Of a DNA stretch of 12,604 bases, positions 1-6,833 are shown in pieces. The notes below the pieces were generated by a model that saw only the letters and a program-made list of their open reading frames with translations, was not told the origin of the DNA and searched no databases. This DNA is from Candidatus Altimarinota bacterium (GTDB lineage Bacteria; Patescibacteriota; Gracilibacteria; UBA4473): contig CAJQJI010000056.1 in assembly GCA_905478675.1 (NCBI GenBank), positions 1 through 12,604 of the forward strand, read 5' to 3'. Each line of letters begins with the position of its first letter. Position 1 is the stretch's first letter. The position numbers and the translations under genes were made by a program.

Positions 1-1
1 C

Positions 2-595
2 GATAAAATTACTGGGGGGCTCAATCAGGATGTTAAAATTTCAGTGGATGACGAACAAACTTTAAAAATTGGAGACAGCCAAAGTCCAGACCCCTTAAGC
101 GTTCGAGGGCTTATCCGCTGGCTGCACCAAACCCCTGTGTCCTCACGACGCGTCTTGGTGCTCGAAAACTTAGAACGAACCTCAAGAGACGCCATGCATA
201 CCTGGCTAAAAGTATTTGAGGAACCCCCAGAACGCGCCCAGTTCATTCTAACCACCAAAAACCACCACCAGCTTCCAACCACTATTTTATCGCGCTTAAC
301 CGTTTTACCAATCAACAATGAATCTGTACTAAGCGACAACACTCAAGCCGCTGAATTTTTAGCGTCTGAAAACTTGATTGATCAATTTAAAATTATTGAA
401 GCCTTAGACAAAGCGCACAAAGAAGATCCAAAGGTCACCAAAAGATTTATGGACGAATTACTTTCCAGAGCTCGACAAAACCAAAGCTACCAAAGCCTTA
501 TACCTACTTTTTTTGACGCCTATACCGACATTCAACGAAACGTAAATCGACGTTTGGTGCTGGAGCATCTTGCGATCTTTATGCAAAACCGTTAA
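2..595 (+). CDS. holB: DNA polymerase III subunit delta-prime, C-terminal part (5' end outside window)
   Basis: Clamp-loader subunit of the replicative polymerase, a AAA+-type protein that helps load the sliding clamp on DNA. The frame is open back to base 2 with no stop, so the GTG at 44 is probably not the true start; about 197 residues are visible, compared with roughly 300 or more for full family members. The Walker A part would lie upstream. What is seen is the typical core: a helix before TPVSSRRVLVLENLERTSR, then WLKVFEEPPE, ILTTKN, and LPTTILSRL. The last corresponds to the family's SRC sensor motif, with Leu in place of Cys. The gene ends 11 nt before the ricT start, so the two are probably one operon; the holB-ricT pairing is also known from Bacillus (holB-yaaT). 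Confident on family; gamma/tau is less likely because the neighbour is RicT and the SRC position is degenerate. Confidence 0.85.
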   Translation, partial: DKITGGLNQDVKISVDDEQTLKIGDSQSPDPLSVRGLIRWLHQTPVSSRRVLVLENLERTSRDAMHTWLKVFEEPPERAQFILTTKNHHQLPTTILSRLTVLPINNESVLSDNTQAAEFLASENLIDQFKIIEALDKAHKEDPKVTKRFMDELLSRARQNQSYQSLIPTFFDAYTDIQRNVNRRLVLEHLAIFMQNR

Positions 596-606
596 ATTCA
601 TAAAGT

Positions 607-1479
607 ATGGAAATTTTTCAAGCTCGTGACCTTTTACGCTACAAAACTGTTACTTTAAAGGTTCCAGACAACACCATTTTAAACTATAAACAACCCATTT
701 TGCTCAAAGGCGCCCGCGAGCGCATTGTGGCGGAAGTTATTGGCATGCCACGGAATCTACCAGGGGCCCGAGTTGATGAAGATTTACAGTTTTCTAAAAC
801 ACTCAATACAGGCGAAATAAAAGACTACGAAGCCCTACAAGAAAAAAGCCAAGATTTGCTGGTTCAAGTGCAAGCGGCCGCCGATGAACTCAAACTAAAA
901 ATGTATTTTTTCCATGTCCAAATTGGCTGGGAAGAAAAAACCGTCGCGTGTTGGTTTACGTCCGAACAACCCGTTGATTTTAGAGACTTATTAAAGGCCA
1001 TTACGCCTAAAGTTAAAGGCCGAATTCACCTCCAACGTTTGGATCCGCGCGATCGAGCCGATATTGTTGGGGGTCCACGATGTTGTGGTCGTCCAGAGTG
1101 TTGTGACGTACGCCTCAGTACAAAAAAGATTTCACTTGATGCCGTGCGTGATCAAGGCATCGTCATTCGTGGGAACGACAAACTCTACGATGTAAGCGGC
1201 AAACTTAAACGCTGCTTATTACACGAAGTCGACATGTATCGGGCTAACCGAAAATATCTTCCCCATATTAAACAAAGTGTCACCGTTGATGGGAAAAAAG
1301 CGCAAGTACGAGGCTTAGATATTTTAAACCGTCGTGTAAAAGTAAGTTTTGTCGATACCGACGTAATTGAATTCTACCCCGTAGCGGAAGTGGAATACCA
1401 AAATAAGCAAGTAAGCGAAGAACCACCACTGATAATTGAAATGCCAGACATTGAAATTGAAGGGGCTTTGCCGGTTTAA
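607..1479 (+). CDS. ricT: PSP1/RicT family regulator of RNA processing and development
   Basis: A 290-residue PSP1-domain protein. In Bacillus, RicT (YaaT) works with RicA and RicF in a complex carrying Fe-S clusters that stimulates RNase Y-dependent RNA maturation; the function here is by analogy only. The PSP1 core is clear at about residues 95-215: VACWFTSEQPVDFRDLLK, then RIHLQRLDPRDRADIVGG and the Cys motif RCCGRPECCD (Cys159, 160, 165, 166). The second Cys motif of the family, usually of the form CGRLMCC, is reduced to GKLKRCLLHE with one Cys (Cys203). An extra Cys sits next to the first motif. A C-terminal tail of about 75 residues has a small beta-rich look. The start is ATG at 607, 11 nt after holB; there is no Shine-Dalgarno sequence. 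Length fits the family (about 275 residues). Confidence 0.85.
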   Translation: MEIFQARDLLRYKTVTLKVPDNTILNYKQPILLKGARERIVAEVIGMPRNLPGARVDEDLQFSKTLNTGEIKDYEALQEKSQDLLVQVQAAADELKLKMYFFHVQIGWEEKTVACWFTSEQPVDFRDLLKAITPKVKGRIHLQRLDPRDRADIVGGPRCCGRPECCDVRLSTKKISLDAVRDQGIVIRGNDKLYDVSGKLKRCLLHEVDMYRANRKYLPHIKQSVTVDGKKAQVRGLDILNRRVKVSFVDTDVIEFYPVAEVEYQNKQVSEEPPLIIEMPDIEIEGALPV

Positions 1480-1646
1480 AAAGGCCTATCTTTTCGACGA
1501 AGTTTCTGACCAAGAAAAGCACGGAGCAAGTTTCCTTATTTTAACGCTTATTTACGGAGCTTGCCGATTCATAAAAACTCTATCGAAAATTTCTCCACTC
1601 TACTTTAAGTGACGCTTCAACCTTTGGTCGAAAAGACGTTTTGTTT
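1480..1646. other. intergenic stretch without recognised features
   Basis: Between the ricT stop and the end of the small minus-strand gene. The two flanking genes are convergent. I looked for a hairpin followed by a T-run on either strand and found none that is convincing; only short complementary pieces (GCAAG/CTTGC near 1526 and 1565) are present. No tRNA-like fold or coding frame was found. Confidence 0.5.
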
Positions 1647-1841
1647 TTAAAGATAAATCACTTTTTCTATTTGTTTTCGCGTTTCACACTCCAAAACCCG
1701 CCACACACCATCACTACAAAGGGTCGCTTCTAACTCAACTCCCGCTGAAAAAAGTTCAGGCCGCTTTCGAGGCGCATAAAATTTATCAGGATCACTCCAA
1801 GGCGTTTCGTTCAGAAAACAAAAACGGACGCGGTTAAACAT
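1647..1841 (-). CDS. small protein of unknown function (64 aa)
   Basis: I do not recognise this protein. It has 64 residues, no membrane segment and three Cys. The sequence starts MFNRVRFCFLNETPWSDP and ends in a stretch that looks like beta strands followed by a helix (GVELEATLCSDGVWRVLE, then RKQIEKVIYL). Support for a real gene: the codon pattern resembles that of its neighbours; an extended -10 box (TGCTATAAT) ends 7 nt before the ATG, which would give a leaderless message; and the opposite strand has no competing gene. It is convergent with ricT and lies downstream of, but is separated by a terminator from, purH. A degenerate palindrome pair sits just upstream of the promoter and may control it. 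It may also be a chance frame. Confidence 0.5.
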   Translation of the reverse strand: MFNRVRFCFLNETPWSDPDKFYAPRKRPELFSAGVELEATLCSDGVWRVLECETRKQIEKVIYL

Positions 1842-1848
1842 TAATTGT

Positions 1849-1857
1849 ATTATAGCA
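1849..1857 (-). promoter_or_regulatory. extended -10 promoter (TGCTATAAT) of the small gene
   Basis: On the minus strand TATAAT (1849-1854) is preceded by TGC, giving an extended -10 element. Only 7 nt separate it from the ATG at 1841, so the predicted transcription start is at or next to the start codon. No good -35 box is seen, which is usual for extended -10 promoters. Confidence 0.55.
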
Positions 1858-1862
1858 CAACA

Positions 1863-1906
1863 GAGACTGGTCTTTGCTAATATATTTTAATTTTAAGACC
1901 GGTCTC
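1863..1906. repeat. degenerate pair of the GAGACCGGTCTC palindrome, 20-nt spacer
   Basis: GAGACTGGTCTT (1863-1874) and AAGACCGGTCTC (1895-1906) are each within two bases of the palindrome found perfectly near the transposase. They are complementary to each other over 12 positions with one T-G mismatch, so the unit can fold into a hairpin with a 20-nt A/T-rich loop. The near copy is 8 nt upstream of the small gene's -10 box. It may be an old repeat copy or an operator. Confidence 0.6.
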
Positions 1907-1916
1907 CTTAAGTTAC

Positions 1917-1942
1917 AAAAAAAACCGGCCGAAGCCGGTTTT
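1917..1942 (-). terminator. intrinsic terminator of the purQ-purH unit
   Basis: On the minus strand, a nine-pair stem AAAACCGGC / GCCGGTTTT closed by a TTCG tetraloop runs directly into eight T residues (complement of the A-run at 1917-1924). It starts 29 nt after the purH stop codon. The plus-strand reading has only four T residues, so it acts mainly on the minus strand. Confidence 0.85.
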
Positions 1943-1971
1943 AAAAGTAGTGCCTTAAGAGCTGCTTTATT

Positions 1972-3492
1972 CTAGTGCAAAAACGCGCGCATTTTAGTCA
2001 GCACCGTGGCAATACCAAGTTCGTCACATTTAGCGAATACATCTTTGTCACCCATCGCGCCACCCGGTTGAATAATGGCCGCAATCCCAGCCGCTCCAGC
2101 CGCTTCTACGCTATCGGGGAAAGGGAAAAAGGCATCAGAAGCAATCACCGCCCCTTGAGCGTTTTCGCCCGCATGCCCTAAGGCAATTTCCATGGCTTCT
2201 ACTCGAGACGTTTGCCCGCCCCCTTTACCAATCATCACGCCGTCTTTTACCACCACAATCGCGTTCGATTTTACAATTTTTACCATTTTCCAAGCCGCCA
2301 TCAAATCTTGCATTTGAGCGTCTGTCGGTTTCGTGCTCGTCGGCACTTCTAGGTTCGCAAAATCTGGCAGCGCAATGTCGGCTTCTTGGGCCAAGGTGCC
2401 GCCTCGAACACGTTTTAACACTAAGTCTCGCGTTTGACCGGCCGTAAAGTTTGGGATTTCTAAGACCCGTAGATTTTTTTTCGTTTTCAAAATCTCTAGA
2501 GCGTCAGCGTCAAACGCTGGCGCCATGACAATTTCATTAAAGAAGCTTACAATTTGCTGTGCCGTAGCCAAGTCACACGTTCTATTTAAAGCGATCACGC
2601 CTCCAAAAGCCGAAAGAGAATCCGCTTCGTAGGCTTTTTTAAAGGCTTCTGAAATATTTTCACCAATAGCGGCTCCACAAGGGGTGGCGTGTTTAATAAT
2701 CGCCGCAAAGGCCGGATCTTGTTCGCCTGCAAAGCTAAGCGCTAATTCTAACGCTCCAGCACTATCGCCAAAGTTATTGTAACTCAAAGGCTTACCATTT
2801 AATTGTTTTGCCCCCACTAATAACGGGCCATGAGCAAACGGATCGACCAAAGTAGCGGCGCCTTGATGCGGATTTTCTCCATACCGAAGCTGTCCTTTGG
2901 CTTCACTGTCTTTAGTGGTTTCTGCCCAAAACTTAGCAATTAATAAATCATAATGCGCCGTCATTTCAAACACTTTCGTCGCCAACTCTTTCCGAGTTTC
3001 CAAACGAATATCGCCTTGTTCTAGTTCCGCAATTAAACGAGGGTAATCGGTTGGATCTACCACCGAAGCACAAAATTCATAATTTTTAGCCGCCGCTCGA
3101 ATCATCGACGGTCCGCCAATATCGATATTTTCCACTTTGTCTTCAAACGTTTTAGCCGCGTCTTCGTACGTGGCTTTAAACGGGTATAAATTCACACACA
3201 CAATATCAATATTCTCAATTTTGTTATCCGTACAAAATTTTTGATGTTCCGCGTTGTTCCGTAGATTCAAAATGCCGCCAAAAATTTCAGGCGTTAAGGT
3301 TTTAATACGACCTTCTAACCCCTCTGGGAAGCCTGTAAAATCCGCCACTTCCATTAAATTACCAACCCCAGCCGCCTGCAAGGCTTTAAACGTCCCGCCC
3401 GTCGAAAGTAAGCGATAACCAAGGCGTTCGAGCGATTGAGCAAATTCAACCACGCCGGTTTTATCGGAAACGGAAAGTAAAGCAGTTTTCAT
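1972..3492 (-). CDS. purH: bifunctional AICAR transformylase / IMP cyclohydrolase
   Basis: Carries out the last two steps of de novo purine synthesis: formyl transfer from 10-formyl-THF to AICAR, then ring closure to IMP. Full length at 506 residues (family about 510-530). The N-terminal MGS-like cyclohydrolase domain (residues 1 to about 190) shows LLSVSDKTGVVEFA, STGGT (30-34), EGRIKTLTPEIFGGIL and NIDIGGPSMIRAAAKN. The transformylase domain shows LRYGENPHQ (202-210), the catalytic Lys-His in KHATPCG (267-273), SAFGG and SDAFFPFPDS. The family's usual final RHF.H reads RAFLH here. The start is ATG at 3492, 19 nt downstream of the purQ stop, so it is co-transcribed with purQ. It ends with TAG, followed by a UUCG-loop terminator. 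No Shine-Dalgarno sequence is visible. Confidence 0.97.
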   Translation of the reverse strand: MKTALLSVSDKTGVVEFAQSLERLGYRLLSTGGTFKALQAAGVGNLMEVADFTGFPEGLEGRIKTLTPEIFGGILNLRNNAEHQKFCTDNKIENIDIVCVNLYPFKATYEDAAKTFEDKVENIDIGGPSMIRAAAKNYEFCASVVDPTDYPRLIAELEQGDIRLETRKELATKVFEMTAHYDLLIAKFWAETTKDSEAKGQLRYGENPHQGAATLVDPFAHGPLLVGAKQLNGKPLSYNNFGDSAGALELALSFAGEQDPAFAAIIKHATPCGAAIGENISEAFKKAYEADSLSAFGGVIALNRTCDLATAQQIVSFFNEIVMAPAFDADALEILKTKKNLRVLEIPNFTAGQTRDLVLKRVRGGTLAQEADIALPDFANLEVPTSTKPTDAQMQDLMAAWKMVKIVKSNAIVVVKDGVMIGKGGGQTSRVEAMEIALGHAGENAQGAVIASDAFFPFPDSVEAAGAAGIAAIIQPGGAMGDKDVFAKCDELGIATVLTKMRAFLH

Positions 3493-3511
3493 AAAATATA
3501 GGGGATATTAA

Positions 3512-4765
3512 TTAAGCGTTAAAATCGGCATAAGCCTTATAAGGCGCACCTGAATTTGGATTACAAAGCAGACCGTTTTTAAGAATTTTTTCTATCTCAT
3601 CGACGCCCACTTCCTCCGAGAAATTCCAAGCCTTTAAACGACGAACCGTCACCGTTTTCCCAAGTTGTTCTGAAAGCTGGTCGGCTAAGTGTAAAGCGGG
3701 ATCATCTTCAAACAACTCAACCAAAATTTGTTGCGGCTTAGCGGTAAATTCTACCAAAGTTTCTTTATTAGGATTCGCCATCAAGCCTGTACTGACCACT
3801 TCAGCTTGGCTTGCCCCTTCCACTACGTACACAAAACTTTTATCAAGCGTGAATTTTACGCCCAACAAATCATTCGCCGCTTGATTCACCGAAAACCCTT
3901 CATTGTCGGTAATAATTAAGGTTTTTTCTAAAACAACCGCGTCTCGTTCCACTTTAAAAGTATGCACTTCAGGTAACAACTGGCTTGATAAATCACCAAT
4001 TTCAACGGTTTCTGGCGACTTACCGGCTTGAATCCAAGCCTTCATCGCTTTAAAAATTTGGTCGCCATCACATTCCAAAGGATAACGTTCTGGGTGTGGC
4101 ATAATCGCCCCGATTGTACCCTCAATATTTACAATCATGGCCACGGCGGCCGTCGCTCCATTTGGGTTTGCTGGGTAGCCTTGCGCCGTTTCACCCGCTT
4201 CATCACAGTACCGAAAGGCCACTTGCCGAGTTGATTCGAGCGCGGCTAAAGCCTCGGTTGATCGGGTGGTAAAACGCCCTTCACCATGGGCTACGGGCAC
4301 TTTTAAAATCGCTTCAGTATCGCTTGAAAAAGCCGTATCAGTACGATCTGGTCTAATAGCACACCACGTATTGTAGTAGCCCGTGCCCATAACATGATCA
4401 TTTTTATCACGACGCACATTATCAGCTAAGGCAAATGGTAAGGGATCACGCCCAACCGGAATAAGCCCCGATTCCACAATCATTTGGGCTCCATTACAAA
4501 TACCTAAAATAACTTTTCCTTTTTTAGCTTCGCTTCTTAATGCCTCAAAAATTGGCTCACGTGCGGCAATGGCTCCCGCCCGGCCACGATCTTCAAACGA
4601 AAAACCACCCGGCAGAACGTAGGCCTCATATTGGCCAATTTTATCCACTTCGTTCCAGCGGATAATCTCCGCCTTAAAACCATTATTTTCAGCCGCTCGC
4701 GCGGTTTCGGTTTCACTATTATTACCCGGAAAAGCGATGACAGCCAATGTAGGAGTAGATTTCAC
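3512..4765 (-). CDS. purQ: FGAM synthase glutaminase subunit PurQ with a C-terminal extension
   Basis: Class I glutamine amidotransferase that frees ammonia from glutamine for FGAM synthase (step 4 of purine synthesis, with PurL). Residues 1 to about 255 are PurQ: AVIAFPGNNSETE, VLPGGFSFEDR, nucleophile Cys90 in GICNGAQ, and His224/Glu226 in MPHPER. Residues about 265-417 form an extra region. It contains LMANPNKETLVEF and LLCNPNSGAPYK, which faintly recall the ANP(V)IE ending of PurS, so one or two PurS-like units fused to PurQ are possible; this is inference. The start is GTG at 4765, chosen because PurQ proteins begin a few residues before the AVI strand; the nearest upstream ATG (4773) is out of frame. 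A weak -35/-10 (TTTACC, 16 nt, TACCAT at 4772-4777) would put the transcript start at the GTG. purL is not in the window. Confidence 0.93.
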   Translation of the reverse strand: MKSTPTLAVIAFPGNNSETETARAAENNGFKAEIIRWNEVDKIGQYEAYVLPGGFSFEDRGRAGAIAAREPIFEALRSEAKKGKVILGICNGAQMIVESGLIPVGRDPLPFALADNVRRDKNDHVMGTGYYNTWCAIRPDRTDTAFSSDTEAILKVPVAHGEGRFTTRSTEALAALESTRQVAFRYCDEAGETAQGYPANPNGATAAVAMIVNIEGTIGAIMPHPERYPLECDGDQIFKAMKAWIQAGKSPETVEIGDLSSQLLPEVHTFKVERDAVVLEKTLIITDNEGFSVNQAANDLLGVKFTLDKSFVYVVEGASQAEVVSTGLMANPNKETLVEFTAKPQQILVELFEDDPALHLADQLSEQLGKTVTVRRLKAWNFSEEVGVDEIEKILKNGLLCNPNSGAPYKAYADFNA

Positions 4766-4811
4766 GACTGCATGGTAAAGAAATTTGTCTAGAGGTAAAG
4801 AAGGCTTTTAT

Positions 4812-4855
4812 CAGTTCGAACTTCAACGTTTATCTATGGTTTAAAGTTCGAACTG
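4812..4855. repeat. palindrome pair CAGTTCGAACTT / AAGTTCGAACTG with 20-nt spacer
   Basis: Two 12-base arms, each containing the perfect palindrome AGTTCGAACT, are separated by exactly 20 nt. They are perfect reverse complements, so the unit can form a 12-bp hairpin. It lies between the M42 peptidase stop and the purQ start. Neither strand has a T-run after the hairpin, so it is not a standard terminator. The 12-20-12 layout equals that of the pair at 1863-1906. A third copy of the core is at 12035. Confidence 0.7.
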
Positions 4856-4876
4856 TAAAATCAAAAAAGAAAAAGC

Positions 4877-5950
4877 CTACACGTTCTTCCAATCGCCTTT
4901 ATCTAAATTTTCTACCGCTAATTGTAATAAGTCGAGCGTCGCGTTGATATCGGTTTCATGACACATTTCGACTTCTTGGTGCATATTCCGTAACGGCACC
5001 GAAATTCCTCCTGTAATACAACCTTTAGACGTCATCATTTGCATAGCCCAACCATCAGTTCCACCAGCGGCCATCACATCATGCTGATAAGGCACTTTTT
5101 TCTTATCAGCTAAATCGGCTAAATATTTCACCATCCGTCGGTCAGCAATTACCGTTCCATTCATCATATCAATCGACGTTCCAGCCCCCAGTTTATTAAT
5201 GTATTCATGCGGCGCCGCGCCTGGCACATCATTCGCAATGGTTACATCTAAACAAATTCCTATATCAGGCTGAATTTCGTGCACTGCCACTTTGGCTCCA
5301 CGAATCCCGACTTCTTCTTGCACAGTAAAGACGGCATAAAAATCATGCGGAATTTTTTTCAATTTTTTAATCGTTTCAATTAACACAAACACCAACATTC
5401 GGTTATCTAAAGATTTTCCGTTTACACAGTTCCCCAGTTGTAAAAACTCTCGTTTACGAGTAATGCTATCACCGACTGAAACTAATTTTTCTAGCTCTTT
5501 TTTATCTAACCCAGTATCAATGTAATAGTCTTTTAATTGTGGATTTTGTTTCTTTTCTGCGTCAGACATTAAGTGCGCCGCTTTACCGCCCACAACCCCA
5601 ATGACGTCTTTTTTACCGTGAATCGTGACGCGTTGAGAACTTAAAGTTTTTGGATCAAATCCACCCAACGGGCAGAAACGAATAAAACCGTTATCATCAA
5701 TATGCTGCACCATGAAACCAATTTCATCCATATGTGCGGCGGCCATGAGTTTCTTTTTGCCTTTTTTAAGCGTCCCTTTTTTCAAAGCGATCAAATTTCC
5801 CATATTATCCACTTCAATCGAATCAACGTAATCAGCAATTTCTCGCTTTACGATAGCTCTAATATTCCCTTCAAATCCAGGGGCTCCCGTGGCTTCTGAA
5901 AGTTCTTTAAGTAGTTTGAAGTTTAGTTTTTTCGTTTTTTTTAAAGGCAT
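4877..5950 (-). CDS. M42 family metallopeptidase (glutamyl aminopeptidase / tetrahedral aminopeptidase type)
   Basis: Cytosolic zinc/cobalt aminopeptidase that trims peptides, usually as a large tetrahedral oligomer. Length 357, typical of the family. The metal and catalytic motifs are all visible: His73 and Asp75 in AAHMDEIGFMV, bridging Asp182 in SLDNR, catalytic Glu212 and metal ligand Glu213 in VQEEVGIRGA, Asp235 in CLDVT, and His324 in RNMHQEVEM. GGTDGWAMQ and GGISVPLRNMH are also standard. The start is ATG at 5950; the N-terminus (PLKKTKK) is basic and without a signal peptide, so it acts inside the cell. It is divergent from the DUF389 gene. A 17-bp dyad CAGAT..ATCTG lies 20 nt upstream. 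No clear terminator follows; the 12-20-12 hairpin begins 22 nt after the stop. Confidence 0.95.
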   Translation of the reverse strand: MPLKKTKKLNFKLLKELSEATGAPGFEGNIRAIVKREIADYVDSIEVDNMGNLIALKKGTLKKGKKKLMAAAHMDEIGFMVQHIDDNGFIRFCPLGGFDPKTLSSQRVTIHGKKDVIGVVGGKAAHLMSDAEKKQNPQLKDYYIDTGLDKKELEKLVSVGDSITRKREFLQLGNCVNGKSLDNRMLVFVLIETIKKLKKIPHDFYAVFTVQEEVGIRGAKVAVHEIQPDIGICLDVTIANDVPGAAPHEYINKLGAGTSIDMMNGTVIADRRMVKYLADLADKKKVPYQHDVMAAGGTDGWAMQMMTSKGCITGGISVPLRNMHQEVEMCHETDINATLDLLQLAVENLDKGDWKNV

Positions 5951-5970
5951 TTGATAAAAATTAATTCTTA

Positions 5971-5987
5971 CAGATAGTAATCATCTG
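5971..5987. promoter_or_regulatory. short dyad in the divergent promoter region
   Basis: CAGAT and ATCTG arms with a 7-nt centre, lying between the divergent M42 peptidase and DUF389 genes, 20 nt upstream of the peptidase start. It could be an operator; the arms are only five bases long, so chance is possible. Confidence 0.25.
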
Positions 5988-6041
5988 CCGCCAAAATTCC
6001 ACCGTTAAGGCTGAAATATTAATCTCTTATTTTCAGAGTTA

Positions 6042-6069
6042 TTGTCTCCTTAAAAAAATAGAGTAAACT
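6042..6069 (+). promoter_or_regulatory. promoter of the DUF389 gene (TTGTCT - 16 nt - TAAACT)
   Basis: A -35-like TTGTCT (6042-6047) and a -10-like TAAACT (6064-6069) with 16 nt between them. Eight nt separate the -10 from the ATG at 6078, so the message would have almost no leader. The same -35 sequence and the same 8-nt gap occur at murE. Confidence 0.5.
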
Positions 6070-6077
6070 GCCGCTTG

Positions 6078-6821
6078 ATGTTTAGAAAAATAAAAGAAAC
6101 CCTCAGCCAAAGCTCTGAAGAAACCATTAAAAGCTCTTTTAAGTGGTGGGCCTACCTGCCCTTTAAACGCGACAAAAAAGCGCGTGAGGCCGTAGATAAA
6201 CTTATGGAAAGCTCGAGACTCGAACCGAGTTTTTTTGTGATGTCAGGGCTATCGGCTATTTTGGCAACTTTAGGGATTTTGCTTAATGATATTCCAATTC
6301 TTATCGCTGCCATGGTATTAGCCCCTTTACTTAACCCCGTACTCGCTTGTGCCGCCGGCTTTGCTATTAATAATAAAACGCTAGTTTGGTACGCTTTGAA
6401 AAGTTTTCTAGGCAGTGTGGTATTTGTGATTTTAGTTTCAGCCGCCTTGGTATTTATACTCGATAACACTGGTTATGATTTTGATATCACCACGTATGCC
6501 GATAAATTTAAACGCTTTGACCACCTGTTATTTTTAGCCGCCTTTGTATCTGGGTTTGCCGGCGTTTATTCTTGGCTTAAAGCCACCAACGCCAGTAATT
6601 TAGTGGGCGTCGCTATTGCCGTTTCCCTGATCCCTTTTGTCAGCTTCTTTGGCGTTTTACTTGGATTGCAAGAATTCTCCCTCATTAATAACTACTGGCA
6701 GCCTTTTATTATTAATTTAATCACTATTTTAGTGGGAGCTACATCCGCTTTTTTGATTCTAGGCTTTTCACGCCAAAAAAGATCGCTCGATCACGAAGTC
6801 GAGCAAAACAAAGAAGACTAA
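6078..6821 (+). CDS. DUF389 family membrane protein
   Basis: Integral membrane protein of unknown function. The DUF389 signature is visible in LIAAMVLAPLLNPVLACAAG (about residues 75-94) and in GVAIAVSLIPF (177-187). I count six likely membrane segments at about 51-69, 72-95, 106-128, 149-166, 175-197 and 207-230. They follow a charged N-terminal region of 50 residues; the tail is charged and cytosolic. The longer N-terminal domain found in some relatives is absent. I prefer ATG at 6078 to the TTG at 6075 because the -10 box is 8 nt upstream of the ATG. The gene stands alone on the plus strand, divergent from the M42 peptidase and convergent with ftsQ, only 12 nt apart. No terminator fits in that gap. 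Confidence 0.88.
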   Translation: MFRKIKETLSQSSEETIKSSFKWWAYLPFKRDKKAREAVDKLMESSRLEPSFFVMSGLSAILATLGILLNDIPILIAAMVLAPLLNPVLACAAGFAINNKTLVWYALKSFLGSVVFVILVSAALVFILDNTGYDFDITTYADKFKRFDHLLFLAAFVSGFAGVYSWLKATNASNLVGVAIAVSLIPFVSFFGVLLGLQEFSLINNYWQPFIINLITILVGATSAFLILGFSRQKRSLDHEVEQNKED

Positions 6822-6833
6822 ACGTTGAAGATT

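Noticed and set aside
25..342. Minus-strand open frame opposite holB
   Set aside because: It lies over the clear delta-prime core and its translation shows no family features.
1280..1522. Minus-strand open frame over the end of ricT
   Set aside because: Mostly antisense to ricT; the sequence is low in recognisable features and has no promoter or start signal.
4812..4855. Intrinsic terminator of the M42 peptidase gene
   Set aside because: The hairpin is strong but no T-run follows on either strand, so it was listed as a repeat instead.
5951..6077. tRNA or riboswitch in the divergent region
   Set aside because: No cloverleaf arms, CCA end or known aptamer core could be drawn; only a five-base dyad is present.
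6152..6469. Minus-strand open frame inside the DUF389 gene
   Set aside because: It mirrors the membrane segments of the plus-strand protein, which has much better support.
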